Shown here piece after piece: positions 8,523-15,316 of a stretch of DNA of 31,217 nt. Position 1 is the stretch's first letter; each line of letters starts with the position of its first letter. The stretch spans positions 1-31,217 of the forward strand of contig VSNY01000031.1 in NCBI GenBank assembly GCA_009774535.1, read 5' to 3'. The translations under genes were made by a program, and so were the position numbers. The notes below the pieces were generated by a model. It did no database searches and was not told the origin of the DNA. It was given only the letters and a program-made list of their open reading frames with translations. This stretch comes from Lachnospiraceae bacterium. Its GTDB lineage: Bacteria > Bacillota > Clostridia > Lachnospirales > Lachnospiraceae.

Positions 8523-8700
8523 GAACCATCCTCCCATACCGCTCCTGCAGGCTGTGCCTCACAGCTGTGCCAGACGTTCCCTATTGCCTGTACACAGCTG
8601 CAAAAGCACTCCCAAACAGTATATGAAACAACCAGGCAGATTTATGTCTGGAAAAGAAGACAGCCCATCCATGCCCGCCGACAGATTCCGCAAAGATTTG

Positions 8701-9645
8701 TCAATCCTCCTGCAGCGCCAGATTAATCCCTTCGGATACCATAAAACTAAGCTGTTTGACCGCCTCGTCAATATCCTTCGTCGTCACATACATCGTATTG
8801 AGCTGCGGCGTTAACAGTTCCCGTACCAGCTCATATTTTTCCATAATATCCAGCTTTTCATATGAACTGCCGATGCGGCGCATCTGTTCTGCCTGGCTCA
8901 TGGCATCCAAAAGATTGCTCATCGTATCGATCACGATCGTCGCCGCATCCACAACCGTCGGAATGCCAACCGCGATCACCGGAATACCGATGCTTTCAAG
9001 GTTAAGCGCATGCCTGTGGTTTCCTACGCCTGAGCCTGGGTTAATCCCGGTATCCGTAATCTGTATCGTACGGTTCAGGCGCCTGGTACCGCGCGCCGCA
9101 AGCGCGTCAACGGCAATAATGACATCCGGGCCTGTTTCCTTTGTAATGCCCCGCACGATTTCCATAGATTCCATCCCGGTCTGCGCCATCACTCCCGGTA
9201 CAATACTGCTGACAGGCTTCTGGCAGCTGTCTCCAAGAACATATTTGCCAAATTCCTTAATAATATGCCTGGTAATACAAAGGTTGTCCACAACCCTGGG
9301 CCCAAGGGAATCCGGCGTCACGGCGCGGTTCCCAAGCCCTACCACCAGCGTGGTAAACTCTTTTTTCTTAGGAAGCAGACGCTTTAAAATTTTAGATAGC
9401 TGTACGGATATTTCCCGGTGGCAGTCCTCATCTTCTTCGGTCATATTCGCAGCTTCCAGCGTGACATAATTCCCTTTCGGCTTTCCCATCGCTTTTGCCC
9501 CGTTTTCGGTCTCGATTACGACACTGCTGATATGGATTTCCGGAGTTACCTGTTCCTCATCGAGCCTGACGCCTTTGATCTCTACATGATCTTCTTCAAA
9601 TTTCTCCCGCGCTTCCAGCGCCAGGTCAGTACGTACCTGATACAT
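8701..9645 (-). CDS. gpr: GPR, germination protease for small acid-soluble spore proteins
   Basis: GPR degrades SASP proteins when spores germinate. It is made in the forespore as a zymogen and shortens its own N-terminus. The 314-residue product begins MYQVRTDLALEARE, the propeptide-type start. It shows the conserved VVGLGNRAVTPDSLGPRVV and VIIAVDALAARGTRRL, whose Asp112 and Asp180 correspond to the two aspartates implicated in catalysis in the atypical aspartic-protease model. IPVIAVGIPTVVDAATI follows. A GAGAGG site lies about 9 nt before ATG 9645. The gene is slightly short of the Bacillus enzyme but normal for clostridia. It is divergent from rpsT across a 211-bp gap and is followed by spoIIP after 178 bp. 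Forespore sigma-G control is expected, but no convincing sigma-G site was found. Confidence 0.95.
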   Translation of the reverse strand: MYQVRTDLALEAREKFEEDHVEIKGVRLDEEQVTPEIHISSVVIETENGAKAMGKPKGNYVTLEAANMTEEDEDCHREISVQLSKILKRLLPKKKEFTTLVVGLGNRAVTPDSLGPRVVDNLCITRHIIKEFGKYVLGDSCQKPVSSIVPGVMAQTGMESMEIVRGITKETGPDVIIAVDALAARGTRRLNRTIQITDTGINPGSGVGNHRHALNLESIGIPVIAVGIPTVVDAATIVIDTMSNLLDAMSQAEQMRRIGSSYEKLDIMEKYELVRELLTPQLNTMYVTTKDIDEAVKQLSFMVSEGINLALQED

Positions 9646-9736
9646 CTGTATAACCTCTCTTATTTTTTATTGTAATAAAAATAGACAGCTGTTGCCCTTC
9701 TAATGAAAGTTTTTACAAAAAATCTCATTTTATGTA

Positions 9737-9765
9737 TTGACAGACCATATCAATTATTCTATTAT
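9737..9765 (+). promoter_or_regulatory. Strong sigma-A promoter of rpsT
   Basis: TTGACA (9737-9742), a 17-nt spacer and TATTAT (9760-9765) form a consensus-like promoter fitting a ribosomal protein gene. Transcription from about 9772 gives a leader of roughly 85 nt before the start codon. Confidence 0.75.
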
Positions 9766-9773
9766 AAGTGAGT

Positions 9774-9806
9774 GTTCGTTAGTTTGTCCGTGTCCGCGTA
9801 ACGAAC
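9774..9806 (+). promoter_or_regulatory. Leader hairpin in the rpsT 5' UTR
   Basis: GTTCGTTA (9774-9781) pairs perfectly with TAACGAAC (9799-9806) at the very start of the predicted transcript. A smaller stem (TGATT/AATCA, near 9821-9834) follows just before the ribosome site. Ribosomal protein leaders often carry autoregulatory structures, but whether S20 binds here is inference. Confidence 0.45.
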
Positions 9807-9856
9807 CCATTACATGTGATTTCAGAATCATGCTATTGTAAATGGAGGTGTTTGAA

Positions 9857-10120
9857 TTGGCTAATATCAAATCAGCAAAGAAAAGAATTCTTGTAGCAGA
9901 GAAAAGAGCTGCCAGAAATAAATCGATCCGCTCAAAAGTAAAAACATCCATTAAAAAAGTGGATGCCGCAATCGCTGCAAATGACAAAGAAGCTGCTAAG
10001 ACAGCATTAAAAGCAGCAACCAGCGAACTTGCAAAAGCAACAACAAAGGGCGTATATCACAAGAATACTTCTTCCAGAAAGATTTCAAGATTAAGTCATG
10101 CGATCAACAAAATGGCTTAA
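9857..10120 (+). CDS. rpsT: 30S ribosomal protein S20
   Basis: S20 is a small helical protein binding 16S rRNA early in 30S assembly. From TTG at 9857 the product is 87 residues, the normal length, and starts with the family sequence (M)ANIKSAKKRILVAEKRAARN. It is Lys/Ala-rich, ending RKISRLSHAINKMA. GGAGG is 8 nt before this TTG. An in-frame ATG at 9842 is unlikely because it overlaps that ribosome site and would add five non-homologous residues. S20 also uses a UUG start in E. coli, where it lowers translation and supports autoregulation. The gene has its own promoter and terminator, so it is a monocistronic unit between gpr (divergent) and holA (same strand). Confidence 0.96.
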   Translation: MANIKSAKKRILVAEKRAARNKSIRSKVKTSIKKVDAAIAANDKEAAKTALKAATSELAKATTKGVYHKNTSSRKISRLSHAINKMA

Positions 10121-10140
10121 AGCGACATAATATCACATAC

Positions 10141-10176
10141 AAAAACCACTGATTCCCTCTTAATCAGTGGTTTTTT
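10141..10176 (+). terminator. Intrinsic terminator of rpsT
   Basis: ACCACTGATT (10145-10154) pairs with AATCAGTGGT (10162-10171) around a 7-nt loop, followed by a run of T. A stretch of A precedes the stem. It lies 20 bp after the rpsT stop and just before the holA ribosome site. Confidence 0.88.
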
Positions 10177-10199
10177 GTAATCAAAGGAGACATGACCTT

Positions 10200-11186
10200 A
10201 TGAAAACGATCGACGAGGATATCCGGTCCGGGCAGTTTCAAAACGTCTATCTGCTGCACGGCAGTGAAAACTACCTGAAACAACAGTACAAAAACAAGCT
10301 GAAACAGGCACTGTCCGCACCAGGCGACCACCTGAATGTGACACGCTTTGAAGGACGCGGCGCCAATCCGCTGGCAATTATTGACCTTGCTGAAACGATG
10401 CCGTTTTTAGCTGAATACCGGCTGATCCTGATCGAAGACAGCGGATTTTTTAAAAGCGGCTGTGAAGAACTGGCAAAATACCTGCCGGAAATACCGTCTG
10501 CAACAATTATTATATTTGTTGAATCTGAAATTGACAAACGCGGAAAGTTGTATAAAGCACTGAATAAAACAGGTCGGGCTGTGGAGTTTGGCGAACAGGG
10601 CACACAGCTGCTGACCCGCTGGATCTTAGGACGTCTAAAACGGGAAGGGAAAAAAATCACACAGCCCGTGTTAGAGCTTTTTTTATCTAAAACCGGAACA
10701 GATATGGGAAACATTGATAAAGAACTGGAAAAACTACTTTGTTATACACTGAATCAAGAAGTGATCCAGGCTGCAGATGTAGAAGCGATCTGCACGACAC
10801 AAGTTACCAACCAGATTTTTGAAATGGTAAGCGCCATCGGGAAACGCGACCGCAAACGTGTTCTTGCCTGCTATTATGATCTGCTTGCCCTAAAGGAAGC
10901 GCCCATGCGCATCCTGTATCTGGTCAACCGCCAATTCCGTATCCTGCTGGATTTAAAATCCATGCACCAATGCGGGCTGGACGCTAAGACGATGGCTGCA
11001 AAAGCAGGAATCCCGCCATTTGCCGTGAAACGCACATTAGAACAGGCTTCCCGTTTTACCTCCGAAGAACTGGTGCAGGCATTACATGACGGCGTCCGGC
11101 TGGAAACGGACAGCAAGACCGGAAAGATCACAGACCAGATCGCTGTAGAACTGCTGATTCTGACATACAGCGGCACAGCAGTCTGA
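10200..11186 (+). CDS. holA: DNA polymerase III delta subunit (clamp-loader subunit HolA)
   Basis: This 328-residue protein matches the clostridial/Bacillus delta subunit, which opens the sliding clamp within the replication clamp loader. The N-terminal part reads NVYLLHGSENYLKQQYKNKL, followed by LAETMPFLAEYRLILIEDSGFFK. This is the degenerate AAA+ fold of delta, without a Walker A motif. The C-terminal collar domain includes APMRILYLVNRQFRILLDLK and ends LLILTYSGTAV. The start ATG 10200 has GGAG ten nt upstream. A three-codon frame (ATG 10192) overlaps it and is probably meaningless. Adjacency to rpsT is conserved in Bacillus. Transcription may rely on read-through of the rpsT terminator or a weak promoter I could not pick out. 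Confidence 0.92.
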   Translation: MKTIDEDIRSGQFQNVYLLHGSENYLKQQYKNKLKQALSAPGDHLNVTRFEGRGANPLAIIDLAETMPFLAEYRLILIEDSGFFKSGCEELAKYLPEIPSATIIIFVESEIDKRGKLYKALNKTGRAVEFGEQGTQLLTRWILGRLKREGKKITQPVLELFLSKTGTDMGNIDKELEKLLCYTLNQEVIQAADVEAICTTQVTNQIFEMVSAIGKRDRKRVLACYYDLLALKEAPMRILYLVNRQFRILLDLKSMHQCGLDAKTMAAKAGIPPFAVKRTLEQASRFTSEELVQALHDGVRLETDSKTGKITDQIAVELLILTYSGTAV

Positions 11187-11197
11187 TCTGCTGAAAC

Positions 11198-11238
11198 TTC
11201 AAGTCAGTTCAAATCCGTTCAAATCGGTTCAAACCAGT
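11198..11238. repeat. Four 10-bp tandem repeats at convergent gene ends
   Basis: Four consecutive 10-bp units of the form TTCAANNCNG fill the gap between the holA stop (11186) and the convergent unknown gene. The unknown gene's stop codon (11229-11231) lies inside the array. The unit variants are TTCAAGTCAG, TTCAAATCCG, TTCAAATCGG and TTCAAACCAG. It is probably a simple slipped-strand repeat. Copy number could change where the upper gene ends. Confidence 0.7.
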
Positions 11239-12341
11239 TCCTCCGTCCACTCTGGTATGGCCTGTATCGCCTGGAACAGTTCTGCAAAGACTTCCTGTGT
11301 ATCCGGCGGTACAGGTGATTGCAGAACATGGCTTCTAAGCTGCAGCCCATGCGTTCCAAACACTTCCTTCGCCGTCTGCATATAAATGATATTCGCCGTA
11401 CAGTTTTTTGGCTGCGCATTTAAATAGTCCTGTGTATAAAACTCCAGGCTGACATCCAGCGTACATTCGTATTCCACAACCGGAAAGCACATGCCGCGCG
11501 GGCAAATCTGCTCCAGCATTTCCAGGGAGTTTTGTTTTAACTCTTCAAATTCTTCCTGTGACAGATGTTCCAGCATCTGTTTTTGATATTCCGGGTCCGC
11601 AAAACGCTGTTCTTCTTCTTTCCATATATCCTGCAGGCCGACGCGGTTGATATAGCAAATACCTTCCTGCGCAGCGCCATCCTGTCCGCGAATCGTAAAA
11701 GCAAGCTTCGTCTGTCCGTCCACATCCTCCGCCACATCGCCCGTCACCAGCCGTACCGGCTGTTCGATCTGATACCAGACCGGATATGACTGCCAGGTAA
11801 CGCTCACTTTTGTCCACGCAAGATCCGGCAGTTCCTCAAACGGGCAAACAAAACTGCAGTGCATCAGCCAGATCGGCTGCTTCTCCCAGTCCTGCCGGAA
11901 AAATACATGCTCTGACGGAAGCCGCCATCCGGCATCCGCCAGCTTTTCCATCAAATAGTATCCGCCCAGATCGCCCATATGCAGCACTCCGCAAGAAGAG
12001 CTGCTGGAAATCAACAATGTTCCGTCAATTTCCATCCTGTGTATTGATAAGCTGCACTGTCCGCGAACTGTCTGCCGCATCAATTCCCGATTAGAATGGC
12101 CCTGCCGCGGGCTGTTTGCTGTTTCTTTCGCAGGATTATCATCCATATAATGATCTTTATTTTTTGGTTCTTTGATCGTTGGCTCTTCCTGCATCAGCAG
12201 GCACAGTTCGATTTGATCGTTTCTGCGCATAACGGCAGCGATATGCGCCATCTTACCCAGCAGCGTTACATCCTTTCCAACGATCCGGATCTCATCATAC
12301 TGATACTGTCCAACCAAATCATACAAATGTTCAAAATTCAT
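11229..12341 (-). CDS. Unknown protein co-transcribed with a MATE exporter (370 aa)
   Basis: ATG 12341 was chosen because GGAG lies 8 nt upstream. It gives a 370-residue soluble protein beginning MNFEHLYDLVGQYQYDE, with no signal peptide or membrane segment. The N-terminal 75 residues look like a small domain. A polar linker follows (EEPTIKEPKNKDHYMDDNPA). A larger domain then begins near residue 100 (GTLLISSSSSCGVLHMGDLGGYYL) and is rich in Trp, Tyr and acidic residues, ending IQAIPEWTEELV. I cannot assign a family. It starts 5 bp after the MATE stop, so it is almost certainly translated from the same mRNA. A regulatory or accessory link to the exporter is possible but not shown. The last codons run into a 10-bp tandem repeat. 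Confidence 0.75.
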   Translation of the reverse strand: MNFEHLYDLVGQYQYDEIRIVGKDVTLLGKMAHIAAVMRRNDQIELCLLMQEEPTIKEPKNKDHYMDDNPAKETANSPRQGHSNRELMRQTVRGQCSLSIHRMEIDGTLLISSSSSCGVLHMGDLGGYYLMEKLADAGWRLPSEHVFFRQDWEKQPIWLMHCSFVCPFEELPDLAWTKVSVTWQSYPVWYQIEQPVRLVTGDVAEDVDGQTKLAFTIRGQDGAAQEGICYINRVGLQDIWKEEEQRFADPEYQKQMLEHLSQEEFEELKQNSLEMLEQICPRGMCFPVVEYECTLDVSLEFYTQDYLNAQPKNCTANIIYMQTAKEVFGTHGLQLRSHVLQSPVPPDTQEVFAELFQAIQAIPEWTEELV

Positions 12342-12346
12342 AACTG

Positions 12347-13729
12347 TCACTCCATTTCCACAATATTCTGCAGCCATACGCCTTTTTTCACAAGCGCAAA
12401 TCCAATGATACACTTAATTAAATCGCCCAGCTGCACCAAAATATACACGCTGATTACAGAAAGCGTCGTAAAACGGCTTAATGTAAATGCAATCGACACA
12501 CTGACGCACCAGATAAATACACTGTCAAATAAAAACGTAACCACCGTTTTCCCGCCGGAACGCAATGTAAAATAAGCCGCGTGCAAAAATGCATTCTGCG
12601 GCATAAAAAAAGCCGTTGCCATAATAAAGTATTTTGCCAGTCTCGCCGCTTCCGCGTTGATTTTGTACAGTCCCGGGAATAACGGCGCCAGCACAAACAT
12701 AACAGCAGCAATGCAAGTGCAGCTGAATACGGAAAAAGCAATCATTTTATTATCCGTATCCCTTGCTTCCTCCATCTTACCAGCTCCAAGCAGCTGTCCG
12801 ACTACAATCGCGACAGAATCCCCCAGCGCAATAAACACAATATTAAATACATTATTGATCGTGCTTGAGACATTCAATCCGGCTACTACGTTCAGCCCGC
12901 GCACGGAATAGCACTGCGTCAGCATCGCCATACCAGCCGCCCACAGCGTCTCGTTCAGCAAAAGCGGACTCCCCTTACGGATAATCTTCCAGGCAAGGTC
13001 TTTCGGAATTTTCATCGTATGATAAAGGCCTTCCATAAACGGATAAATATCCGCCTTTTTATGTACCTGCCAGGTCACAATGACCATTTCCACATAGCGT
13101 GAAAGCACTGTCGCTATTGCTGCGCCACGCACTCCCAGTTCCGGAAGCCCGCATTTTCCATAGATCAGAAGATAATTAAATATCAGATTGACAAATACAG
13201 CCACTATGCCGGCTTTCATCGGAAGTACGGTCTGCCCGCATTCCCGAAGCGTACTCGCATAGATCTGAACAACCGCAAATGCAGGAAGCCCAAGCAGCAT
13301 GATATGCAGATACTGTTTTCCATACAAAAGCGTTGCTGCCGCATCTGCAGCAGACCCATTTCCCTTTAAATAAGAACTGATCAGGAACGTACCGCCGCCC
13401 AGCAGAATCATAACCGTCAGCCCGGTTACCGCAACCGCCATCCAGAATTTAAAACGCATCGTCTGGCGCACACCTTCGTAGCTGCCCTGTCCGAAATACT
13501 GCGCTGTAAAGATACCCGCCCCGGATACGCCGCCGAACATACACAGATTGTATACAAATATCAGCTGATTGACAATCGCCGCTCCCGACATTTGCTCCGT
13601 GCCAATCTGCCCAATCATAATGTTGTCCAGCAAGCTTACAAAATTTGTAATGCCGTTTTGAATCATAATTGGAACCGCGATCAAGAGTACCATTTTGTAA
13701 AATGCTTTGTTGCCTATAAATTTTGACAT
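12347..13729 (-). CDS. MATE-family multidrug/cation exporter
   Basis: This 460-residue integral membrane protein has about twelve hydrophobic segments in two MatE halves. The first opens MVLLIAVPIMIQNGITNFVSLLDNIMIGQIGTEQMSGAAI, and PLLLNETLWAAGMAMLTQC begins the matching half after residue 250. Such proteins swap Na+ or H+ for organic cations, drugs or metabolites at the cytoplasmic membrane. Substrate cannot be read from sequence. GGGAGG lies 5 nt before ATG 13729, and a good promoter lies 36 bp further up. The unknown gene at 11229-12341 follows within 5 bp, forming a two-gene operon. Upstream lies the inverted structured-repeat region, whose left copy ends about 60 bp before the MATE promoter. 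Confidence 0.9.
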   Translation of the reverse strand: MSKFIGNKAFYKMVLLIAVPIMIQNGITNFVSLLDNIMIGQIGTEQMSGAAIVNQLIFVYNLCMFGGVSGAGIFTAQYFGQGSYEGVRQTMRFKFWMAVAVTGLTVMILLGGGTFLISSYLKGNGSAADAAATLLYGKQYLHIMLLGLPAFAVVQIYASTLRECGQTVLPMKAGIVAVFVNLIFNYLLIYGKCGLPELGVRGAAIATVLSRYVEMVIVTWQVHKKADIYPFMEGLYHTMKIPKDLAWKIIRKGSPLLLNETLWAAGMAMLTQCYSVRGLNVVAGLNVSSTINNVFNIVFIALGDSVAIVVGQLLGAGKMEEARDTDNKMIAFSVFSCTCIAAVMFVLAPLFPGLYKINAEAARLAKYFIMATAFFMPQNAFLHAAYFTLRSGGKTVVTFLFDSVFIWCVSVSIAFTLSRFTTLSVISVYILVQLGDLIKCIIGFALVKKGVWLQNIVEME

Positions 13730-13764
13730 TTTATCCTCCCGCTTCTGATATAATAAGAAATTTT

Positions 13765-13793
13765 ACTATATCACAGGGTATTCTATCTGACAA
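13765..13793 (-). promoter_or_regulatory. Promoter of the MATE operon
   Basis: On the minus strand TTGTCA (13788-13793), a 17-nt spacer and TATAGT (13765-13770) lie just upstream of the MATE ribosome site. The start would be near 13758, giving a short leader of about 30 nt. Confidence 0.65.
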
Positions 13794-13853
13794 GTCTTAA
13801 ATATAAATTTTTGTAATAGTTCAGACAGTCGATACATTTTGAATGAAACAGAA

Positions 13854-14137
13854 TTGACATTGTGTTGCGTTTTCTTTCATTGGCAGCCCGGACGCTGGAG
13901 GAGGGGGCCGGGGCCGGACTTCCTGCTCCTGTTCCAGAATGTTAAGAATCCCTAAGCATTCTGCATATACACAGTGGCCCCGGCCGGGCGCGCCACCTAG
14001 TTCGCCCTGGCTGCGCCAGAAGCTAAAGGTGCCGCTTGGCTCCGCCCCTGGTTCATAGAGCAGAATACTAAGGGCTTCTAAACATTCTTCCAACGTCCCA
14101 GGAAGTCCGGCCCCGGCCCCCTCCTCCAGCTGGTTTT
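13854..14137 (-). ncRNA. Structured element copy A (candidate large non-coding RNA, unclassified)
   Basis: Read on the minus strand, this copy runs AAAACCA (14131-14137), a stem strand (14099-14130), a core (13926-14098), the matching stem strand (13894-13925), then a shared 3' flank to 13854. The 32-bp closing stem is perfect and very GC-rich. Inside it the core continues as a long imperfect helix (GCCCTTAGTATTCTGC near the 5' side against GCAGAATGCTTAGGG on the 3' side). The apical region of about 95 nt includes small hairpins such as CTGGCGCAGCCAG. The core is about 96% identical to copy B at 14255-14535, which lies in the opposite orientation. No known RNA class was recognised. A 57-codon open frame crosses the core, so a peptide is an alternative. 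Type and orientation are inferred from pairing, not from any transcript evidence. Confidence 0.5.
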
Positions 14138-14254
14138 TGGCAGTTCCGCATGAAAGATTACATACGATATGGCAGATCAGCAATCAACCGCTGCCTGGCA
14201 GTTGTCCCTCATCCGTTTTTCCTACGGATCGCAGTGATTCACGTATCGCCAGCG
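14138..14254. other. 117-bp spacer between the two structured elements
   Basis: No gene is seen. The spacer holds small stems: CTGCC-T-GGCAG near 14192-14202, and ATCCGT with ACGGAT near 14211-14230. It repeats TGGCAG three times. On the minus strand TTGATT and TATGTA, 17 nt apart (about 14163-14191), make a plausible promoter that would transcribe copy A. No equally good promoter for copy B was found on the plus strand. The 5' flanks of the two copies show weak residual similarity here. Confidence 0.4.
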
Positions 14255-14535
14255 AAAACCAGACGGGTGAGGGGGAAATGGCCGGGCTTGCGGGGACGTT
14301 GGAGGAATGTTTAGAAGCCCTTAGCATTCTGCTCTATAAATCAGGGGCGGAGCCAAGCGGCACCTTTAGCTTCTGGCGCAGCCAGGGCGAACTGGGTGAC
14401 GCGCCCGGCCGGGGCCACTGTGTAAATGCAGAATGCTTAGGGATTCTTAACATTCTGGAACAGGAGACGCAAGCCCGGCTATTTCCCCCTCACCCGTCGT
14501 CCGCACAGCCAATAAAAAACGCAACACAATGTCAA
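14255..14535 (+). ncRNA. Structured element copy B (candidate large non-coding RNA, unclassified)
   Basis: On the plus strand this copy runs AAAACCA (14255-14261), a stem strand (14262-14292), a core (14293-14467), the matching stem strand (14468-14498) and a shared 3' flank to 14535. The 31-bp stem pairs throughout, with one G-U wobble (G14280). It differs from the copy A stem at 11 positions, each compensated on the other strand. The core differs from copy A at only about seven positions. One of these changes A-U to G-U and another G-U to G-C within the internal helix. All wobbles fall as G-U in this reading direction, which favours an RNA transcribed this way. The 3' flank overlaps the response-regulator terminator. 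Family and function are unknown, and a palindromic mobile element is the main alternative. Confidence 0.5.
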
Positions 14536-14547
14536 ATATGTTGCGTT
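14514..14547 (-). terminator. Intrinsic terminator of the response-regulator gene
   Basis: On the minus strand AACGCAACA (14539-14547) pairs with TGTTGCGTT (14518-14526), and the T-run (14514-14519) follows at once. It lies about 30 bp after the regulator's stop. Half of it is also part of the repeated flank of structured element B. Confidence 0.8.
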
Positions 14548-14578
14548 GAATGATCATTTGCATGATGTGCAGGTTTTA

Positions 14579-15274
14579 TCAAAGGCGTTCGTTATATGAG
14601 CATAGATTTTCCAGCTGGTACCCGATCCCGCGTATCGTATGTATTTTAGCAGTGCCAGATCCCACGCTTTTTAAGCGCCGTCTGACCAGGTACATATAGT
14701 TGTCCAGATTTCCTTCCTCCACCTGCGCATCCGGTCCCCAGACTTTGGTCAGCAGTACCCGGCGTGACAGCGTCTGCAGCGGGTTCTCCAGAAAAATCTG
14801 CAGCAGTGTTCCTTCTCTTTTGGACAGCACACATTGTCCCGCAGGCCCGGTCAGAAGCTGCTTCGCGCTGTAATAAGTAATATCCCCGAAGCGGAATACC
14901 TCATTTTGCTGTCCGGCAGCCGGACAGCGGCTGATCCTGCGGATTCTTTCCAAGAGCTCTTCAAAAGCAAATGGTTTCACAAGATAATCAACCGCCGCGG
15001 CTTGCCGACTGTCTGCCATATTCTGATATTCACCTGGCGTAGTTAAAAAGATGACTGGCGTTGTATCTTTGTCTGCACGCAGTTTTTGGAATATGGTCTG
15101 CCCGTCCATATACAGCAGCTGGTCCAGCAGAATAATGTCATAAATGTGCTGGCTGAGATAGTAAACCAAATCCGCGCTGTTGTCGCACAGATCGGTCTGA
15201 CAGCCGGCTTTTTCTAATTGAAAAGACAGAGAAGCACACAGTTCCCCGTTTTCTTCGACCAGTAAAATTCTCAT
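14579..15274 (-). CDS. Orphan OmpR/PhoB-family response regulator
   Basis: The 231-residue protein has an N-terminal receiver domain (MRILLVEENGELCASL, phospho-acceptor Asp51 in IILLDQLLYMDG, Thr78/79, Lys100 in DYLVKPF) and a C-terminal winged-helix DNA-binding domain (LSKREGTLLQIFLENP, then VWGPDAQVEEGNLDNYMYLVRRRL and IHTIRGIGYQLE). The acidic pocket reads Glu7-Glu8-Asn9 rather than the usual Glu-Asp-Asp/Glu, and the loop after Asp51 lacks the common Pro, so phosphorylation may be atypical. No histidine kinase is adjacent. ATG 15274 follows AGGAGG by 4 nt; an in-frame upstream start at 15328 lacks such a site. Three direct repeats 43-72 nt upstream suggest autoregulation. Its target genes are unknown, though the flanking MATE operon and structured elements are candidates by position. 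Confidence 0.9.
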   Translation of the reverse strand: MRILLVEENGELCASLSFQLEKAGCQTDLCDNSADLVYYLSQHIYDIILLDQLLYMDGQTIFQKLRADKDTTPVIFLTTPGEYQNMADSRQAAAVDYLVKPFAFEELLERIRRISRCPAAGQQNEVFRFGDITYYSAKQLLTGPAGQCVLSKREGTLLQIFLENPLQTLSRRVLLTKVWGPDAQVEEGNLDNYMYLVRRRLKSVGSGTAKIHTIRGIGYQLENLCSYNERL

Positions 15275-15316
15275 GATGCCTCCTGATGTTTGCTTGATGG
15301 AAGCTATCGTAACAGG

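Noticed and set aside
8600..8640. Sigma-E promoter for spoIIP
   Set aside because: CATATACT resembles a sigma-E -10, but no convincing -35 at the right distance was seen, so it is not listed as a feature.
8070..8726. 218-codon plus-strand frame opposite spoIIP
   Set aside because: Antisense shadow of the Glu/Gln-rich spoIIP linker. No promoter or ribosome site, and composition is atypical.
8756..9469. 237-codon plus-strand frame opposite gpr
   Set aside because: Antisense of a well-conserved gene. The Ser/Thr-rich product is typical of reverse-frame artefacts.
13821..14183. Minus-strand open frame of 120 codons across element copy A
   Set aside because: It runs through both strands of a perfect hairpin. 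The ends are set by the palindrome, and no ribosome site precedes its ATG. Kept only as an alternative hypothesis for the core.
13894..14498. CRISPR array or retron msr/msd as explanation for the hairpin repeats
   Set aside because: Only two inverted copies, no spacers of regular length, and no cas or reverse-transcriptase gene in the window.
14137..14553. Plus-strand open frame of 138 codons across element copy B
   Set aside because: Same reasoning as for copy A. Stem changes follow base pairing rather than codon positions, and the start lacks a ribosome site.
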